From Acidovorax sp. Leaf160 (GTDB lineage: Bacteria > Pseudomonadota > Gammaproteobacteria > Burkholderiales > Burkholderiaceae_C), in the NCBI RefSeq assembly GCF_001424265.1, contig NZ_LMOV01000013.1:1-51396 (forward strand): DNA of 51,396 nucleotides, read 5' to 3'. Each line of letters begins with the position of its first letter. Position 1 is the first letter of the stretch. The notes beneath the pieces are model-generated. The model did no database searches. It saw only the letters and a program-made list of their open reading frames with translations, and had not been told where the DNA came from. Both the position numbers and the translations under genes were made by a program. Below are positions 8,710 through 17,890 of the stretch, piece by piece.

Positions 8710-10164
8710 TCAGGCGTTCGCAGGCAACCGCAAGGTGGCGTTCAACCCCGCCACGCGGCCTGCGTGCAGCCGGTTCTCCACCTCCAGCCGGCCGCCACAG
8801 GCCTGCGCCATCTCGTGGCAGATGGCCAGGCCCAGGCCGGTGCCCTGGTGGTGCGGGTCGCCGCCCACGAAGGGCACGTACAGGTTCTGCAGCAGCGGCT
8901 CGGCGATGCCGGGGCCATCGTCCTGGACGGTCAGCGCCACGCTGCCGGGCTCCACCGCCATGCGAATGCCCAGCGCGCCGCCCTCGGGCGTGTAGTGCAG
9001 CGCGTTGTGCAGCAGGTTGACAAGGATCTCGCGCACCATCCAGGCCGGCCCGGTCCAGCGGCACGGCGCGGGGTCGAACTGGAAGTCCTGGTGCCGGGCC
9101 GAGATCAGCGGCGACAGCTCGACGGCGACTTCTTCCGCCAGCGCGACCAGATCCACCGTCTCGATCTGCCCGGCGGACACATCCGCGCGGGCGCGGTTCC
9201 AGGTCAGGAGCTGCTGCACCACCCGGCTGGTGCGGCGCGTGGTCGCCGCCACCTGCTGCAGCGCCTCGTGCGCCGGCACGTCGCCGCACAGGCCGGCATG
9301 GGCCTGCAGCTGCAGCACCGCCAGCGGCGTGCGCAGCTGGTGCGATGCATCGGCCACGAAGCGCTGCTGCAGCGCCTGCGCGCGGCCGGCCAGGCCCAGC
9401 AGCCGGTTGAAGGCGTTCACCAGCGGCAGCAGTTCGCGCGGGGTCTGCGGCACCACCACCAGCGGGTCGAGATGGGTCGCCGGGCGCGCTTCCAGGCCCC
9501 GCGCGAACACGCGCAACGGCCGCAGCGCGACGGTGATGGCGGCCCACACCAGCACCAGCAGCACCACCAGCAGCAGCGCCTGCCGGCCCAGCGTCTGCCA
9601 CAGAATGCCCTGGGCGATGCGGTCGCGGTAGGCCGAGGGCTCGCCGACCTGCACCACCACATAGCGCAGGCCGTCCTCGGTTTCCACCGGCTGCCAGAGC
9701 GCGGCGATACGCAGCGGCTCGGTGCCCTGCAGCGTGTCGTACAGCGCGAGCCGGGCGCCGTAGCGCGGGTGCACGGCCGCCACGCCGCGGTAGGGCTCCA
9801 GCGCGCTGTCGCCCGCCAGATAGGCGCCGTCCAGGTAGCTCACGCGGTAGATCATGCGGCTGCGGGTGCCCTGGTCTTGCTGGCGTTCGCCGCCGTGGTC
9901 GCTGTCGTACAGCTCCAGCGCCGCATGCGGCAGGCTGATCTGCAGCTGCCCCTGTTCGAGATGGATCATGTCCGCCAGGGCGTGGGCCGACGTGACCAGC
10001 AGCCGGTCGAACGCGCGCTGCGCCGTGCCCAGCGCCGCGTGGTACGACGCCCAGGCATCCACCAGCATGAAGATCGCCACCGGCAGGCACAGGCCCAGCA
10101 GCAGCCGGTGGCGCAGCGAGAAGCCGCCTTCGAGGGGCCCAGCCGACCCGTCAGTCGGCGGCAC
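8710..10164 (-). CDS. Sensor histidine kinase, TctE-like
   Basis: A 484-residue inner-membrane kinase. Membrane segments near 20-38 and 188-208 bracket a periplasmic sensor domain of the 2CSK_N type (about 40-185). The cytoplasmic part holds a HAMP-like linker, the H-box FVADASHQLRTPLA with the phospho-accepting histidine, an N-box (NLLHNALHYTP), DDGPGI and GTGLGLAI. Its start overlaps the 3' end of the response-regulator gene by 14 bp, so the two are translationally coupled with the regulator first. TctE relatives sense small carboxylates. Divergent placement next to phnDCEE suggests that this system controls that transporter (inference). Confidence 0.9.
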   Translation of the reverse strand: MPPTDGSAGPLEGGFSLRHRLLLGLCLPVAIFMLVDAWASYHAALGTAQRAFDRLLVTSAHALADMIHLEQGQLQISLPHAALELYDSDHGGERQQDQGTRSRMIYRVSYLDGAYLAGDSALEPYRGVAAVHPRYGARLALYDTLQGTEPLRIAALWQPVETEDGLRYVVVQVGEPSAYRDRIAQGILWQTLGRQALLLVVLLVLVWAAITVALRPLRVFARGLEARPATHLDPLVVVPQTPRELLPLVNAFNRLLGLAGRAQALQQRFVADASHQLRTPLAVLQLQAHAGLCGDVPAHEALQQVAATTRRTSRVVQQLLTWNRARADVSAGQIETVDLVALAEEVAVELSPLISARHQDFQFDPAPCRWTGPAWMVREILVNLLHNALHYTPEGGALGIRMAVEPGSVALTVQDDGPGIAEPLLQNLYVPFVGGDPHHQGTGLGLAICHEMAQACGGRLEVENRLHAGRVAGLNATLRLPANA

Positions 10165-10825
10165 GGCGTTCCTTGACCAGGTAGCCCAGCCCGCGCAGGG
10201 TGGCGATCTCCACGCGCGTGGCCGCGAGCTTCTTGCGCAGCCGGTGGACCACCACCTCCACGGCGTCCGGCTGTTCCGGCGCGTCGGCGCCGAAGACCAG
10301 CGCGGCCAGCCGCGCCTTGGTGACCGCGCGCCCGGGCTGCTCCATCAGCGCGGTCAGCAGGGCGCCTTCGCGCGGCGTGAGCTCCAGCGCCTGCTCGTCC
10401 GCATAGAACGCGCCTGCGGCCCGGTCCATGCGCAGATCGCCGCAGTGCGGCTCGTCCTGGAAGCCCGCGCGGCGCGCCAGGGCGCGCAGGCGTGCCTCCA
10501 GCTCGTCGGGGTCGAACGGCTTGCCCATGTAGTCGTCCGCGCCGATGTTGAGGCCCGCCACCCGGTCGCCCACCCCGCCGCGCGCGGTGAGCACCAGCAC
10601 CGGCATGCGGTGGCCGCGGTCGCGCAGGCGCTGCAGCAGCTGCAGCCCGTCCATGCCCGGCAGGCCCAGGTCGAGCACGACCAGCTCGAAGGCCGATTGC
10701 TGCAGCGCCTGCAGCGCCGAGGTGGCGTCGCCGCAGTGCGTGGCCAGGAAGCCCCGGCGGGTCAGCAGGCGCATGAGCGCGCCGCTCAGGTCGAAGTCGT
10801 CTTCGACGACCAGCACCCTCATCAT
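10151..10825 (-). CDS. Response regulator, OmpR/TctD family
   Basis: A 224-residue two-domain regulator. The receiver domain (1-115) has acidic residues at 9-10, the phosphorylatable aspartate at 52 (VVLDLGLPGMDG) and the conserved lysine in MGKPFDPDELEARLR. The C-terminal winged helix (about 125-220) has ELTPREGALLTALMEQPGR and the recognition region DAVEVVVHRLRKKL, typical of OmpR/PhoB-type DNA binding to tandem direct repeats. Such a repeat array lies 57 bp upstream of its own start, between it and phnD. Confidence 0.92.
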   Translation of the reverse strand: MMRVLVVEDDFDLSGALMRLLTRRGFLATHCGDATSALQALQQSAFELVVLDLGLPGMDGLQLLQRLRDRGHRMPVLVLTARGGVGDRVAGLNIGADDYMGKPFDPDELEARLRALARRAGFQDEPHCGDLRMDRAAGAFYADEQALELTPREGALLTALMEQPGRAVTKARLAALVFGADAPEQPDAVEVVVHRLRKKLAATRVEIATLRGLGYLVKERRAAD

Positions 10826-10881
10826 GCGGGGCTGCGGACCGACCGCGACCGAGGGTTATTCCGTGGGCAAATGCAAGGCAA

Positions 10882-10910
10882 TTGAAAGCTCGCTGAAGGA
10901 CGGTTGAAAG
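10882..10910 (+). promoter_or_regulatory. Triple 7-bp direct repeat, 11-bp period: candidate response-regulator box for phnDCEE
   Basis: TTGAAAG at 10882-10888, CTGAAGG at 10893-10899 and TTGAAAG at 10904-10910 form three direct repeats separated by 4 bp, exactly one helical turn apart. This 7+4 layout is that of boxes bound head-to-tail by OmpR/PhoB-family regulators, though the sequence is not the PhoB box (CTGTCAT). They end 29 bp before a TATAGT -10 element, where an activator would replace a poor -35. The adjacent TctD-like regulator is the obvious candidate. Confidence 0.65.
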
Positions 10911-10939
10911 GCTGGCTCCCCGCGTGCGGGAGCGATTCC

Positions 10940-10945
10940 TATAGT
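10940..10945 (+). promoter_or_regulatory. -10 element of the phnD promoter
   Basis: TATAGT lies 48 bp upstream of the phnD ATG in otherwise GC-rich sequence. No good -35 hexamer stands 17 bp upstream (10917-10922 is TCCCCG), which fits an activator-dependent promoter. An inverted copy of the repeat, CCTTTCAA, lies downstream at 10955-10962. Confidence 0.5.
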
Positions 10946-10993
10946 ACCGGCAGTCCTTTCAAGACGCCTTCCAGAACCACACAGGAGACCCTC

Positions 10994-11992
10994 ATGCCGT
11001 CCATCCGCCGCCTGCCGCTGCGCCTTGCCTTCCTTGCCCTCGCCGGGTGCGGCGCCGCCGGCGCGCACGCCCAGGACGCCTGTGCCTACCGCGGCGACCT
11101 GGACGCGCAGTACTGCGATGCCAACCGCGATCTGGTGGCCGACACGCCCACCGACCCCAAGCGCCTGAAGGACCCGAGCACGCTGGTGTTCGCCTTCACG
11201 CCGGTGGAAGACCCCGCAATCTACGAAAAGCTGTTCCGCCCGTTTATGGGCCACCTGTCGCAGTGCGTGGGCAAGAAGGTCGTCTTCTTCCCGGTGCAGT
11301 CCAACGCCGCGCAGATCGAGGCCATGCGCTCGGGCCGCCTGCACATCGCCGCGTTCTCGCCCGGCCCGGTCAACTTCGCCGTGAACCTGTCGGGTGCCGT
11401 GCCCTTCGCCATCCGCGGCAACGAGCAGGGCCCGGTGGGCATGAACCTGAAGATGATCGTGCGCAAGGAAAGCGCGTTCCAGAAGCTGGAAGACCTGAAG
11501 GGCAAGCGCATCGCGCACACCTCGCCCTCGTCCAACTCGGGCAACCTGGCGCCGCGCGCGCTGTTCCCGAAGATCGGCCTGACGCCCGACACCGACTACA
11601 AGGTGGTCTATTCCGGCAAGCACGACCAGTCCATCCTGGGCGTGAAGACGGGCGACTACGACGCCGCCCCGGTGGCCAGCGACGTGCTGCAGCACATGAC
11701 GGACCGCGGCGTGGTCAAGGCCGACGACTTCCGCGTGCTCTACACCAGCGAGATGTTCCCGACGGACGCCTACGCCTACGCCTACAACCTCGAACCCGCG
11801 CTGCAGACCAGGATCAAGCAGTGCTTCTACGACTACAAGGTGCCCGCCGAGATGGCCAAGGGCCTGGGCGGCGACCGCTTCCTGCCCATCACCTACCAGA
11901 AGGACTGGGCGCTGGTGCGCACCGTCGCCGCCTCGGCCGGCGAGCTGTTCACCCGCGACGCCTTCGACAAGGCCGCATCGGGCAAGAAGTAA
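10994..11992 (+). CDS. phnD: Phosphate/phosphite/phosphonate-type ABC transporter substrate-binding protein (PhnD)
   Basis: A 332-residue periplasmic protein with an N-terminal export signal (about 1-27, ending GAHAQ). Mature-protein landmarks of the PhnD family are [49 protein letters not shown], and [22 protein letters not shown]. The ATG at 10994 follows AGGAGA with good spacing. It is first in phnD-phnC-phnE-phnE. No C-P lyase, phosphonatase or phosphite dehydrogenase gene is present nearby, so the actual ligand (phosphonate, phosphite or another small oxyanion ester) is open. Confidence 0.9.
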   Translation: MPSIRRLPLRLAFLALAGCGAAGAHAQDACAYRGDLDAQYCDANRDLVADTPTDPKRLKDPSTLVFAFTPVEDPAIYEKLFRPFMGHLSQCVGKKVVFFPVQSNAAQIEAMRSGRLHIAAFSPGPVNFAVNLSGAVPFAIRGNEQGPVGMNLKMIVRKESAFQKLEDLKGKRIAHTSPSSNSGNLAPRALFPKIGLTPDTDYKVVYSGKHDQSILGVKTGDYDAAPVASDVLQHMTDRGVVKADDFRVLYTSEMFPTDAYAYAYNLEPALQTRIKQCFYDYKVPAEMAKGLGGDRFLPITYQKDWALVRTVAASAGELFTRDAFDKAASGKK

Positions 11993-12002
11993 CCCGCTTC
12001 CC

Positions 12003-12788
12003 ATGCAGACCTCCGGCACATCAGGCGCATTGCGGATCGAGCGCCTCGTCAAGGAATACCGCGCCGGCACGCCGGTGCTGAGATCCATCGACCTGACCAT
12101 CGCCAGCACGGGCCTCACCAGCATCATCGGGCCCTCGGGCACCGGCAAGTCCACGCTGATCCGCTGTATCAACCGGCTGGTCACGCCCACCTCGGGCCGC
12201 ATCCTGATGCGGCTGGCGGGCGAAGAGGTGGACATGGTGCAGCTGCACGGCCGCGCCCTGCGCCGGGCGCGCCGCCACATCGGCATGGTGTTCCAGGAAT
12301 ACAACCTGGTCGAACGGCTGACGGTGATGGAGAACCTGCTGACCGGCCGCCTCGGCTATCTGTCCGCCTGGCGTGCCTGGCGCCGCAAGTTCGAACCCGA
12401 AGACATCGCCCACGCGCACCAGCTGCTGGCGGTGGTGGGCCTGTCGCAGTTCGCCAACCAGCGCGCCGATGCGCTGAGCGGCGGGCAGCGCCAGCGCGTG
12501 GGCATTGCCCGGGCGCTGATGCAGCAGCCCTCGGTGCTGCTGGCCGACGAGCCCACCTCGTCGCTCGACCCCAAGACCTCGGTGGAGATCATCCAGCTGC
12601 TGCGCGACCAGGGCGTGCAGCGCAACATCCCGGTGATGGTCAACATCCACGACGTGGAGCTGGCACGCCGCTATTCCGACCGCATCGTCGGCATGACCGG
12701 CGGCCACGTGGTCTACGACGGCCCGCCCGCGGGGCTGACCGAGGAACACCTGCACACCATCTACGGCGGCAAGGCATGGATGGAATGA
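12003..12788 (+). CDS. phnC: Phosphonate-type ABC transporter ATP-binding protein (PhnC)
   Basis: A 261-residue ABC ATPase. Walker A is GPSGTGKST, the Q-loop lies in [20 protein letters not shown], the signature is [15 protein letters not shown], and Walker B is [12 protein letters not shown] with a following H-loop at [11 protein letters not shown]. The [12 protein letters not shown] stretch after the Q-loop is a PhnC family feature. It starts 10 bp after phnD and ends in an ATGA overlap with the first permease gene. Confidence 0.94.
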   Translation: MQTSGTSGALRIERLVKEYRAGTPVLRSIDLTIASTGLTSIIGPSGTGKSTLIRCINRLVTPTSGRILMRLAGEEVDMVQLHGRALRRARRHIGMVFQEYNLVERLTVMENLLTGRLGYLSAWRAWRRKFEPEDIAHAHQLLAVVGLSQFANQRADALSGGQRQRVGIARALMQQPSVLLADEPTSSLDPKTSVEIIQLLRDQGVQRNIPVMVNIHDVELARRYSDRIVGMTGGHVVYDGPPAGLTEEHLHTIYGGKAWME

Positions 12789-13594
12789 ACACCACCAGCA
12801 CCACCGCCACCGCCACATCGGCCGCGTCCCAGGCCTTCCGCTGGAGCACCGGCCAGAAGGTCGTGGCGCTGGCCGTGGCGGCCTACTTCGTCTGGATGAT
12901 GGCGAACCTGGGTGTATCGCCCGAGCGCCTGGCCGTGGGCTGGGAGCAGGGCGCGCGCTTCATCGGCCGCATGTTCCCGCCCGAGCTGGGCAAGATGGAC
13001 GAGCTGGCCCAGGGCATCAAGGAGACGCTGCAGATCGCCGTGCTGGCCACCGCGCTCGGCCTGCTGCTGAGCCTGCCCGTGGGCCTGATGGCGGCGCGCA
13101 ACCTGTCGCCCGCGCCGCTGCGGGTGGCGGGCCGGGCCTTCATCGCCGCCTGCCGCGCGCTGCACCCGGTGATCAGCGCCATCCTGTTCGTGAAGGCGGT
13201 CGGCTTCGGGCCGCTCGCCGGCATCCTGGCGCTGGTGGTGGCCACGGTGGGTTTCGTCGGCAAGCTCTTTGCCGACGCCATCGAGGAGATCTCGCCCAAG
13301 CCCATCGAGGCCATGCGCGCCACCGGCGCCTCGTTCGCCAACGTGGTGCTGTTCGGCGTGCTGCCGCAGGTGGCTTCGCGCTTCGTGGGCTTTGCCACCT
13401 ACCAGCTCGACTCGAACCTGCGCAACTCCACCATGGTCGGCATCGTGGGCGCGGGCGGCATCGGCGGGGCGCTGTTCGCGGCCTTCCTGCGCTATGAATA
13501 CAGCTTCGTGTGCACCATCCTCGCTACCGTGATCGCCATCATCGTGGCGGGCGAGCTGATCGTGAACGCCGTGCGAAAGGCCCTCCATGTCTGA
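12785..13594 (+). CDS. phnE: Phosphonate-type ABC transporter permease (PhnE), first copy
   Basis: A 269-residue inner-membrane permease with about six helices and the BPD_transp_1 signature region [21 protein letters not shown] 12785 is chosen because it forms a 4-bp ATGA overlap with the phnC stop; the in-frame ATG at 12776 would add MDG and cannot be excluded. The N-terminus is Thr/Ala rich. It forms the channel with the second PhnE, as heterodimeric PhnE pairs do. Confidence 0.9.
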   Translation: MNTTSTTATATSAASQAFRWSTGQKVVALAVAAYFVWMMANLGVSPERLAVGWEQGARFIGRMFPPELGKMDELAQGIKETLQIAVLATALGLLLSLPVGLMAARNLSPAPLRVAGRAFIAACRALHPVISAILFVKAVGFGPLAGILALVVATVGFVGKLFADAIEEISPKPIEAMRATGASFANVVLFGVLPQVASRFVGFATYQLDSNLRNSTMVGIVGAGGIGGALFAAFLRYEYSFVCTILATVIAIIVAGELIVNAVRKALHV

Positions 13595-14417
13595 CGCCGC
13601 CGCCGTGAAACCCCTGGGCCCGGCCACACCGCCGCTGGGCCTGCCGACCCGGCCGTTCGGCCAGCGCATGCTGCGCTATGCGATCTGGCTCTTCAGCGTC
13701 TGGGCCATCGTGCAGTCGGCCCGCTACGTCGAGGTGATTCCGGAGTTCCTCTACGACGCGCCCGAGCAGATGGGCGACATGCTGCAGCGCATGTGGCCGG
13801 TGGACTGGGGCTACTACCGCGACGGCGTGCATGCGGCGCTGATGGAAACGCTGCACATGGCCACGCTCGGCACGCTGCTGTCGCTGGTGCTGGCGTTTCC
13901 GCTGGGCGTGCTGGTGGCGGCCAACGTCACGCGCAACCGGCTGCTGAACTTCATCGCGCGCGTGGTGCTGGTCGCCAGCCGCTCGGTCAACTCGCTGGTG
14001 TGGGCGCTGCTCTTCGTGGCCATCTTCGGCCCCGGGCCGCTGGCGGGCATGCTGGCCATCGCGCTGCGCTCGGTGGGCTTCGTCGGCAAGCTGGTGGGCG
14101 AGGCGCTGGAGCAGGCGCCGCGCGGCCCCATCGAAGCCCTGCAGGCGGCCGGCGCGGGCAAGCTGGCGCAGATCTGGTACGGCTACTGGCCGCACATCAA
14201 GCCGGCCTTCTGGTCGGTGGCGCTGCTGCGCTGGGACATCAACGTACGTGAATCGGGCGTGCTGGGGCTGGTGGGGGCGGGCGGCATCGGCGTGGTGCTC
14301 AATACCGCCATCGACCTGTTCCACTGGAACCGCGTGGCGCTGGTGCTGGTCACCATCTTCGCCGTGGTGGCGGCCGCCGAGCTGGTGGTGCTGCAGATCC
14401 GCAAGCGGCTGCTGTAG
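13587..14417 (+). CDS. phnE: Phosphonate-type ABC transporter permease (PhnE), second copy
   Basis: A 276-residue membrane permease overlapping the first phnE by 8 bp. It has the same fold and the EAA-like segment LEQAPRGPIEALQAAGAGK. The first copy has [17 protein letters not shown] at the corresponding place, so they are diverged paralogues. It ends only 21 bp from the convergent livF stop; a GC-rich imperfect hairpin in that gap may serve both. Confidence 0.9.
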   Translation: MSDAAAVKPLGPATPPLGLPTRPFGQRMLRYAIWLFSVWAIVQSARYVEVIPEFLYDAPEQMGDMLQRMWPVDWGYYRDGVHAALMETLHMATLGTLLSLVLAFPLGVLVAANVTRNRLLNFIARVVLVASRSVNSLVWALLFVAIFGPGPLAGMLAIALRSVGFVGKLVGEALEQAPRGPIEALQAAGAGKLAQIWYGYWPHIKPAFWSVALLRWDINVRESGVLGLVGAGGIGVVLNTAIDLFHWNRVALVLVTIFAVVAAAELVVLQIRKRLL

Positions 14418-14438
14418 CCCGCCCGCTGCGCAGGCGGC

Positions 14439-15176
14439 CTAAATGCCCAGGTAGGCCCGCCGCGCCGCGCCATCTGCGGCCAGATCGGCCATCGGCGCGG
14501 CATGCACGATGCGGCCCTTTTCCAGCACGTAGGCGCGGTCGGCCACGGCTTCGGCCAGGGTCAGGTTCTGCTCGCTGAGCAGAATGCCGATGCCCTCGGC
14601 CTTCAGCTGCACGATGGTGTCCGCCATCTGCTCCACGATGATCGGCGCCACGCCTTCGGAGGGCTCGTCCAGCAGCACCACCAGCGGCTGGCCCATCAGC
14701 GTGCGGGCCACGGTCAGCATCTGCTGCTCGCCGCCGCTCATGCGACCGCCCGGGCGGCGCGGCATTTCGCCCAGGTTGGGAAACAGCGTGAACAGGCGCT
14801 CGGGCGTCCAGAGCGGGGCGGGGCGGCCGTCCGGCCAGCGGCGCTGCGGCTGGCGGCCGACTTCCAGGTTCTCCAGCACCGTCAGGTCGGTGAAGATGCG
14901 CCGGTCCTCGGGCACCCAGCCCAGGCCGCGCCGGGCCAGGTCGTGCGGCGCCAGGCGCGACACGTCGTCGCCCAGGAACTGCACCCGCCCTTCGCGCCGC
15001 GCGATCAGCCCGGCAATGGCCTTGAGCGTGGTCGACTTGCCCGCGCCATTGCGGCCCATCAGCGCCACGACCTCGCCCGCGCCCACCTGCAGGCCCACGT
15101 CGAACAGGATCTGCGCGGCGCCGTACCAGGCCCGCAGGCCGTCCACCTGCAGCAGCGGCGGGTGGGGCGCGCTCAT
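14439..15176 (-). CDS. livF: Branched-chain amino-acid type ABC transporter ATPase LivF
   Basis: A 245-residue ATPase of the LivF class. Walker A is LMGRNGAGKSTTLKAIAGL, the signature MSGGEQQMLTVARTLM, and Walker B VVLLDEPSEGVAPIIVEQM, whose SEG-APIIVE ending is diagnostic for LivF over LivG. It is the last gene of livK-livHM-livG-livF and starts in an ATGA overlap with the livG stop. The real substrate could be branched-chain amino acids, amides or aromatic acids. Confidence 0.93.
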   Translation of the reverse strand: MSAPHPPLLQVDGLRAWYGAAQILFDVGLQVGAGEVVALMGRNGAGKSTTLKAIAGLIARREGRVQFLGDDVSRLAPHDLARRGLGWVPEDRRIFTDLTVLENLEVGRQPQRRWPDGRPAPLWTPERLFTLFPNLGEMPRRPGGRMSGGEQQMLTVARTLMGQPLVVLLDEPSEGVAPIIVEQMADTIVQLKAEGIGILLSEQNLTLAEAVADRAYVLEKGRIVHAAPMADLAADGAARRAYLGI

Positions 15177-15958
15177 GGCGTGGCCTCCGCCGGGGCGGGC
15201 TGGTGGCGCGCCCGCAGGCTGCCGCTGCCCAGGTAGGCCGCCTGCACCCGCGCGTCGCCCTGGATGGCGGTGGGCGGGCCTTCGGCCAGCACCCGGCCGC
15301 GCACCAGCACGGTCACCCGGTCGGCATGCTGGAAGACCACGTCCATGCTGTGCTCGGTGAACAGCACGCCCATGCGGCGCTCCTGCGCCAACTCGCGCGT
15401 CAGCGCCATCAAGGCCAGCCGCTCGGCCGGAGCCATGCCGGCGGTGGGCTCGTCCATCAGCAAGAGGCGCGGGGCATGGGCCAGCGCCATGGCGAGCTCC
15501 ACCCGCTTGACGTCGCCGTAGGCCAGCTCGCTGCAGGGCCGCCCGGACTGGGCGCGCATGCCCACGCGTTCCAGCAGCGCGAGGGCGTCCTCGACGCGGT
15601 GCAGGTGTGCGGGGCGCCAGAAGCGGAAGACGCGCCGGTCGGCCGACAGCAGCGCCATCTGCACGTTCTGCAGCACGCTGAGCGATGCGAAGGTTTCGGC
15701 GATCTGGAAGGTGCGGCCCACGCCGCGCCGCCAGATGGCACGCGGCGGCAGGCCGGCGATGCTCTGGCCATCGAGCAGGATGGAGCCCGCATCGGGCGCG
15801 AGCTGCCCGCCCACCAGGTTGAAGGTGGTCGATTTGCCCGCGCCGTTCGGCCCGATCAGCGCCAGCAACTCGCCGGGCGCCACGGCAAAGCCCACGCCGT
15901 CCACCGCGCGCACGCCGCCGAAGGACTTGGCCAGGCCGCTCACCTGCAGCAGGCTCAT
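15173..15958 (-). CDS. livG: Branched-chain amino-acid type ABC transporter ATPase LivG
   Basis: A 261-residue ATPase of the LivG class starting MSLLQVSGLAKSFGGVRAVDG. Walker A is IGPNGAGKSTTFNLVGG; GVGRTFQIAETFASLSVLQNV is the LivG-specific Q-loop region; ELAYGDVKRVELAMAL occupies the signature position and LLMDEPTAGMAPAERL is Walker B. The signature motif is AYGDVK rather than LSGGQ, as in many LivG proteins. It overlaps both neighbours by ATGA. Confidence 0.93.
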   Translation of the reverse strand: MSLLQVSGLAKSFGGVRAVDGVGFAVAPGELLALIGPNGAGKSTTFNLVGGQLAPDAGSILLDGQSIAGLPPRAIWRRGVGRTFQIAETFASLSVLQNVQMALLSADRRVFRFWRPAHLHRVEDALALLERVGMRAQSGRPCSELAYGDVKRVELAMALAHAPRLLLMDEPTAGMAPAERLALMALTRELAQERRMGVLFTEHSMDVVFQHADRVTVLVRGRVLAEGPPTAIQGDARVQAAYLGSGSLRARHQPAPAEATP

Positions 15959-17865
15959 GGGCGCGCTCCTTCGTTTGCTCTGTTTTTGATAGCTAGAAGC
16001 CCCCGTATCTGCTGCGCAAAGCCCGCAATTCCCTGGGGAAACAGCAGCGCCAGCACCAGCATGGTGGCGCCCAGCAGCGCGCGCCAGTAATCGGTGTGGC
16101 GGGCGATGGTGTCGTGCAGCCAGGTGAAGGCGGCCGCGCCCACCAGCGGGCCGGCCAGCGCCTGCACGCCGCCCAGCAGCACCATGACGAGTCCGTCCAC
16201 CGATTTGCCCACCGACAGGGTCTCCGGCGACACGCCGCCCTTGGAGAGGGCAAACAGCGCGCCCGCCAGCCCCGCCACCATGCCGGCCGCCACGAAGCCG
16301 GCCCAGCGCAGCCGGTGCACGTCGATGCCGATGGCGTCGGCCCGCAGCGCCGAGTCGCGCGCCGCGCGCAGCGCCAGGCCGAAGGGCGCATGCAGCAGCC
16401 GGCGCAGCCAGCCCACGCCCAGCACGGCCGAGGCCAGCGCCAGCCAGTAGAACGCCGGCCCCTCGGCCAGCCAGCCCTGGGGCCAGACACCGGTGATGCC
16501 GTTGCTGCCGCCGGTCACCGCGTCCCACTGGAAGGCGATGGCCCAGGTGATCTGCGCGAACGCCAGCGTCAGCATGGCCAGGTACACGCCCGAGAGGCGC
16601 ACGCAGAACCAGCCGTAGGCCAGCGCGAAGGCGCCGGCCGCGAGCGGCGCCAGCACCAGCGCCACCGGCGCGGGCAGTCCCGCCGCACGCACCCCCAGCG
16701 CGACGGCATAGGCCCCCACGCCGAAATACGCCGCGTGCCCGAACGAATGCATGCCGGCCGGGCCCATCAGCGCGTGCAGGCTGGCGGCGAACAGGGCGGC
16801 GATCAGCACGTCCTGCATCAGCACCGTGGCATACGGCCAGACGCCGGCCGCCGCCGGCAGCAGCGCCAGCGCCGCCACGGCGGCCAGCCAGCCGGCCCGG
16901 CCGGCGCGGGTGGCGGGGCGCGGCGGGGCCTCGGCGGCGCCCGCCATGCGCGGCGGCGGCAGGGGCCGGCCCAGCAGGCCCCAGGGGCGCCACACCAGCA
17001 CGGCCGCCATGACCAGGAATTCGACCACCAGCGTGAGCTTCGGGAAGGCGATGGCCACGCCCGCCACCTCTACCACGCCCAGCCAGATGCACACCGCCTT
17101 CAGCTCGGCGATCAGCAGCGCCGCCACGAAGGCGCCGGGCATCGACCCCATGCCGCCCACCACCACCACCACGAAGGCGGCGCCGATGGTGGTCATGTCC
17201 ATGTCGAGATGGGCCGGCTCGCGCGGCAGCTGCAGCGCGCCGCCTAGGCCGGCCAGCAGCGCGCCCAGCGCGAACACGGCGGTGAAGAGCCACGCCTGGT
17301 TCACGCCCAGCGCGCCCACCATCTCGCGGTCCTGCGTGGCGGCGCGCACCAGCGTGCCCCAGCGCGTGCGGTGCAGCAGCAGCCACAGCAGGCCCAGCAC
17401 CAGCGGCCCCACGGCGATCAGGAACAGGTCGTAGGCCGGGAACTGCCGGCCCAGCAGCGGCACGGCGCCTTCCAGCCCCGGCGCGCGCGGGCCGAAGAGT
17501 TCTTCCGGGCCCCAGGCCCAGAGCACCGCGTCCTTGATGACCAGCACCAGCGCGAAGGTGGCCAGCAGCTGGAAGAGTTCAGGGGCGCGGTAGATGCGGC
17601 GCAGCAGCGTCAGCTCGACCAGCGCGCCCAGCAGGCCCACGGCGACCGGCGCCAGCAGCAGCGCGGGCCAGAAGCCGATGGCGCCCGCGAAGCGTTCCAC
17701 CAGCGAATAGGCGATGTAGATGCCCAGCATGGTGAACGAGCCATGCGCGAAGTTGACGATGCGCGTGACGCCGAAGATCAGCGACAGGCCCACCGCCACC
17801 AGGAAGAGGGTGGACGCGCCGGCCAGCCCGTTCAGCAGCTGCAGCAGCAGGCCGGAGAAGTCCAC
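15955..17865 (-). CDS. Fused LivH-LivM branched-chain amino-acid type ABC permease
   Basis: A 636-residue protein that joins both permease subunits. Residues about 1-290 are LivH (opening LLQLLNGLAGASTLFLVAVGLSLIFGVTRIVNFAHG), followed by a Pro/Ala-rich linker and LivM (about 310-620, with GPAGMHSFGHAAYFGVGAYA and RAARDSALRADAIGIDV). The start codon is GTG at 17865, 25 bp after the livK stop. The last dozen residues (LLAIKNRANEGARP) are encoded by a piece of the dispersed comamonad repeat, so the C-terminus appears to have been remodelled by repeat insertion. The gene ends in an ATGA overlap with livG. Confidence 0.92.
   Translation of the reverse strand: MDFSGLLLQLLNGLAGASTLFLVAVGLSLIFGVTRIVNFAHGSFTMLGIYIAYSLVERFAGAIGFWPALLLAPVAVGLLGALVELTLLRRIYRAPELFQLLATFALVLVIKDAVLWAWGPEELFGPRAPGLEGAVPLLGRQFPAYDLFLIAVGPLVLGLLWLLLHRTRWGTLVRAATQDREMVGALGVNQAWLFTAVFALGALLAGLGGALQLPREPAHLDMDMTTIGAAFVVVVVGGMGSMPGAFVAALLIAELKAVCIWLGVVEVAGVAIAFPKLTLVVEFLVMAAVLVWRPWGLLGRPLPPPRMAGAAEAPPRPATRAGRAGWLAAVAALALLPAAAGVWPYATVLMQDVLIAALFAASLHALMGPAGMHSFGHAAYFGVGAYAVALGVRAAGLPAPVALVLAPLAAGAFALAYGWFCVRLSGVYLAMLTLAFAQITWAIAFQWDAVTGGSNGITGVWPQGWLAEGPAFYWLALASAVLGVGWLRRLLHAPFGLALRAARDSALRADAIGIDVHRLRWAGFVAAGMVAGLAGALFALSKGGVSPETLSVGKSVDGLVMVLLGGVQALAGPLVGAAAFTWLHDTIARHTDYWRALLGATMLVLALLFPQGIAGFAQQIRGLLAIKNRANEGARP
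15982..16004 (-). repeat. Partial dispersed repeat inside the livHM 3' end
   Basis: TTTTTGATAGCTAGAAGCCC on the plus strand shares GATAGCTAG and AGCCC with the intergenic repeat at 6612-6670. Here it lies within the reading frame and encodes the extreme C-terminus of the permease. Confidence 0.55.
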
Positions 17866-17890
17866 GGTCGAGGCGTGCGAGCGAGCGGAG

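Noticed and set aside
15173-17386. A 737-codon frame joining the livG frame to upstream sequence
   Set aside because: Only the livG part matches a family; the upstream part is the out-of-frame shadow of livHM. The ATGA overlap at 15955-15958 gives the true start.
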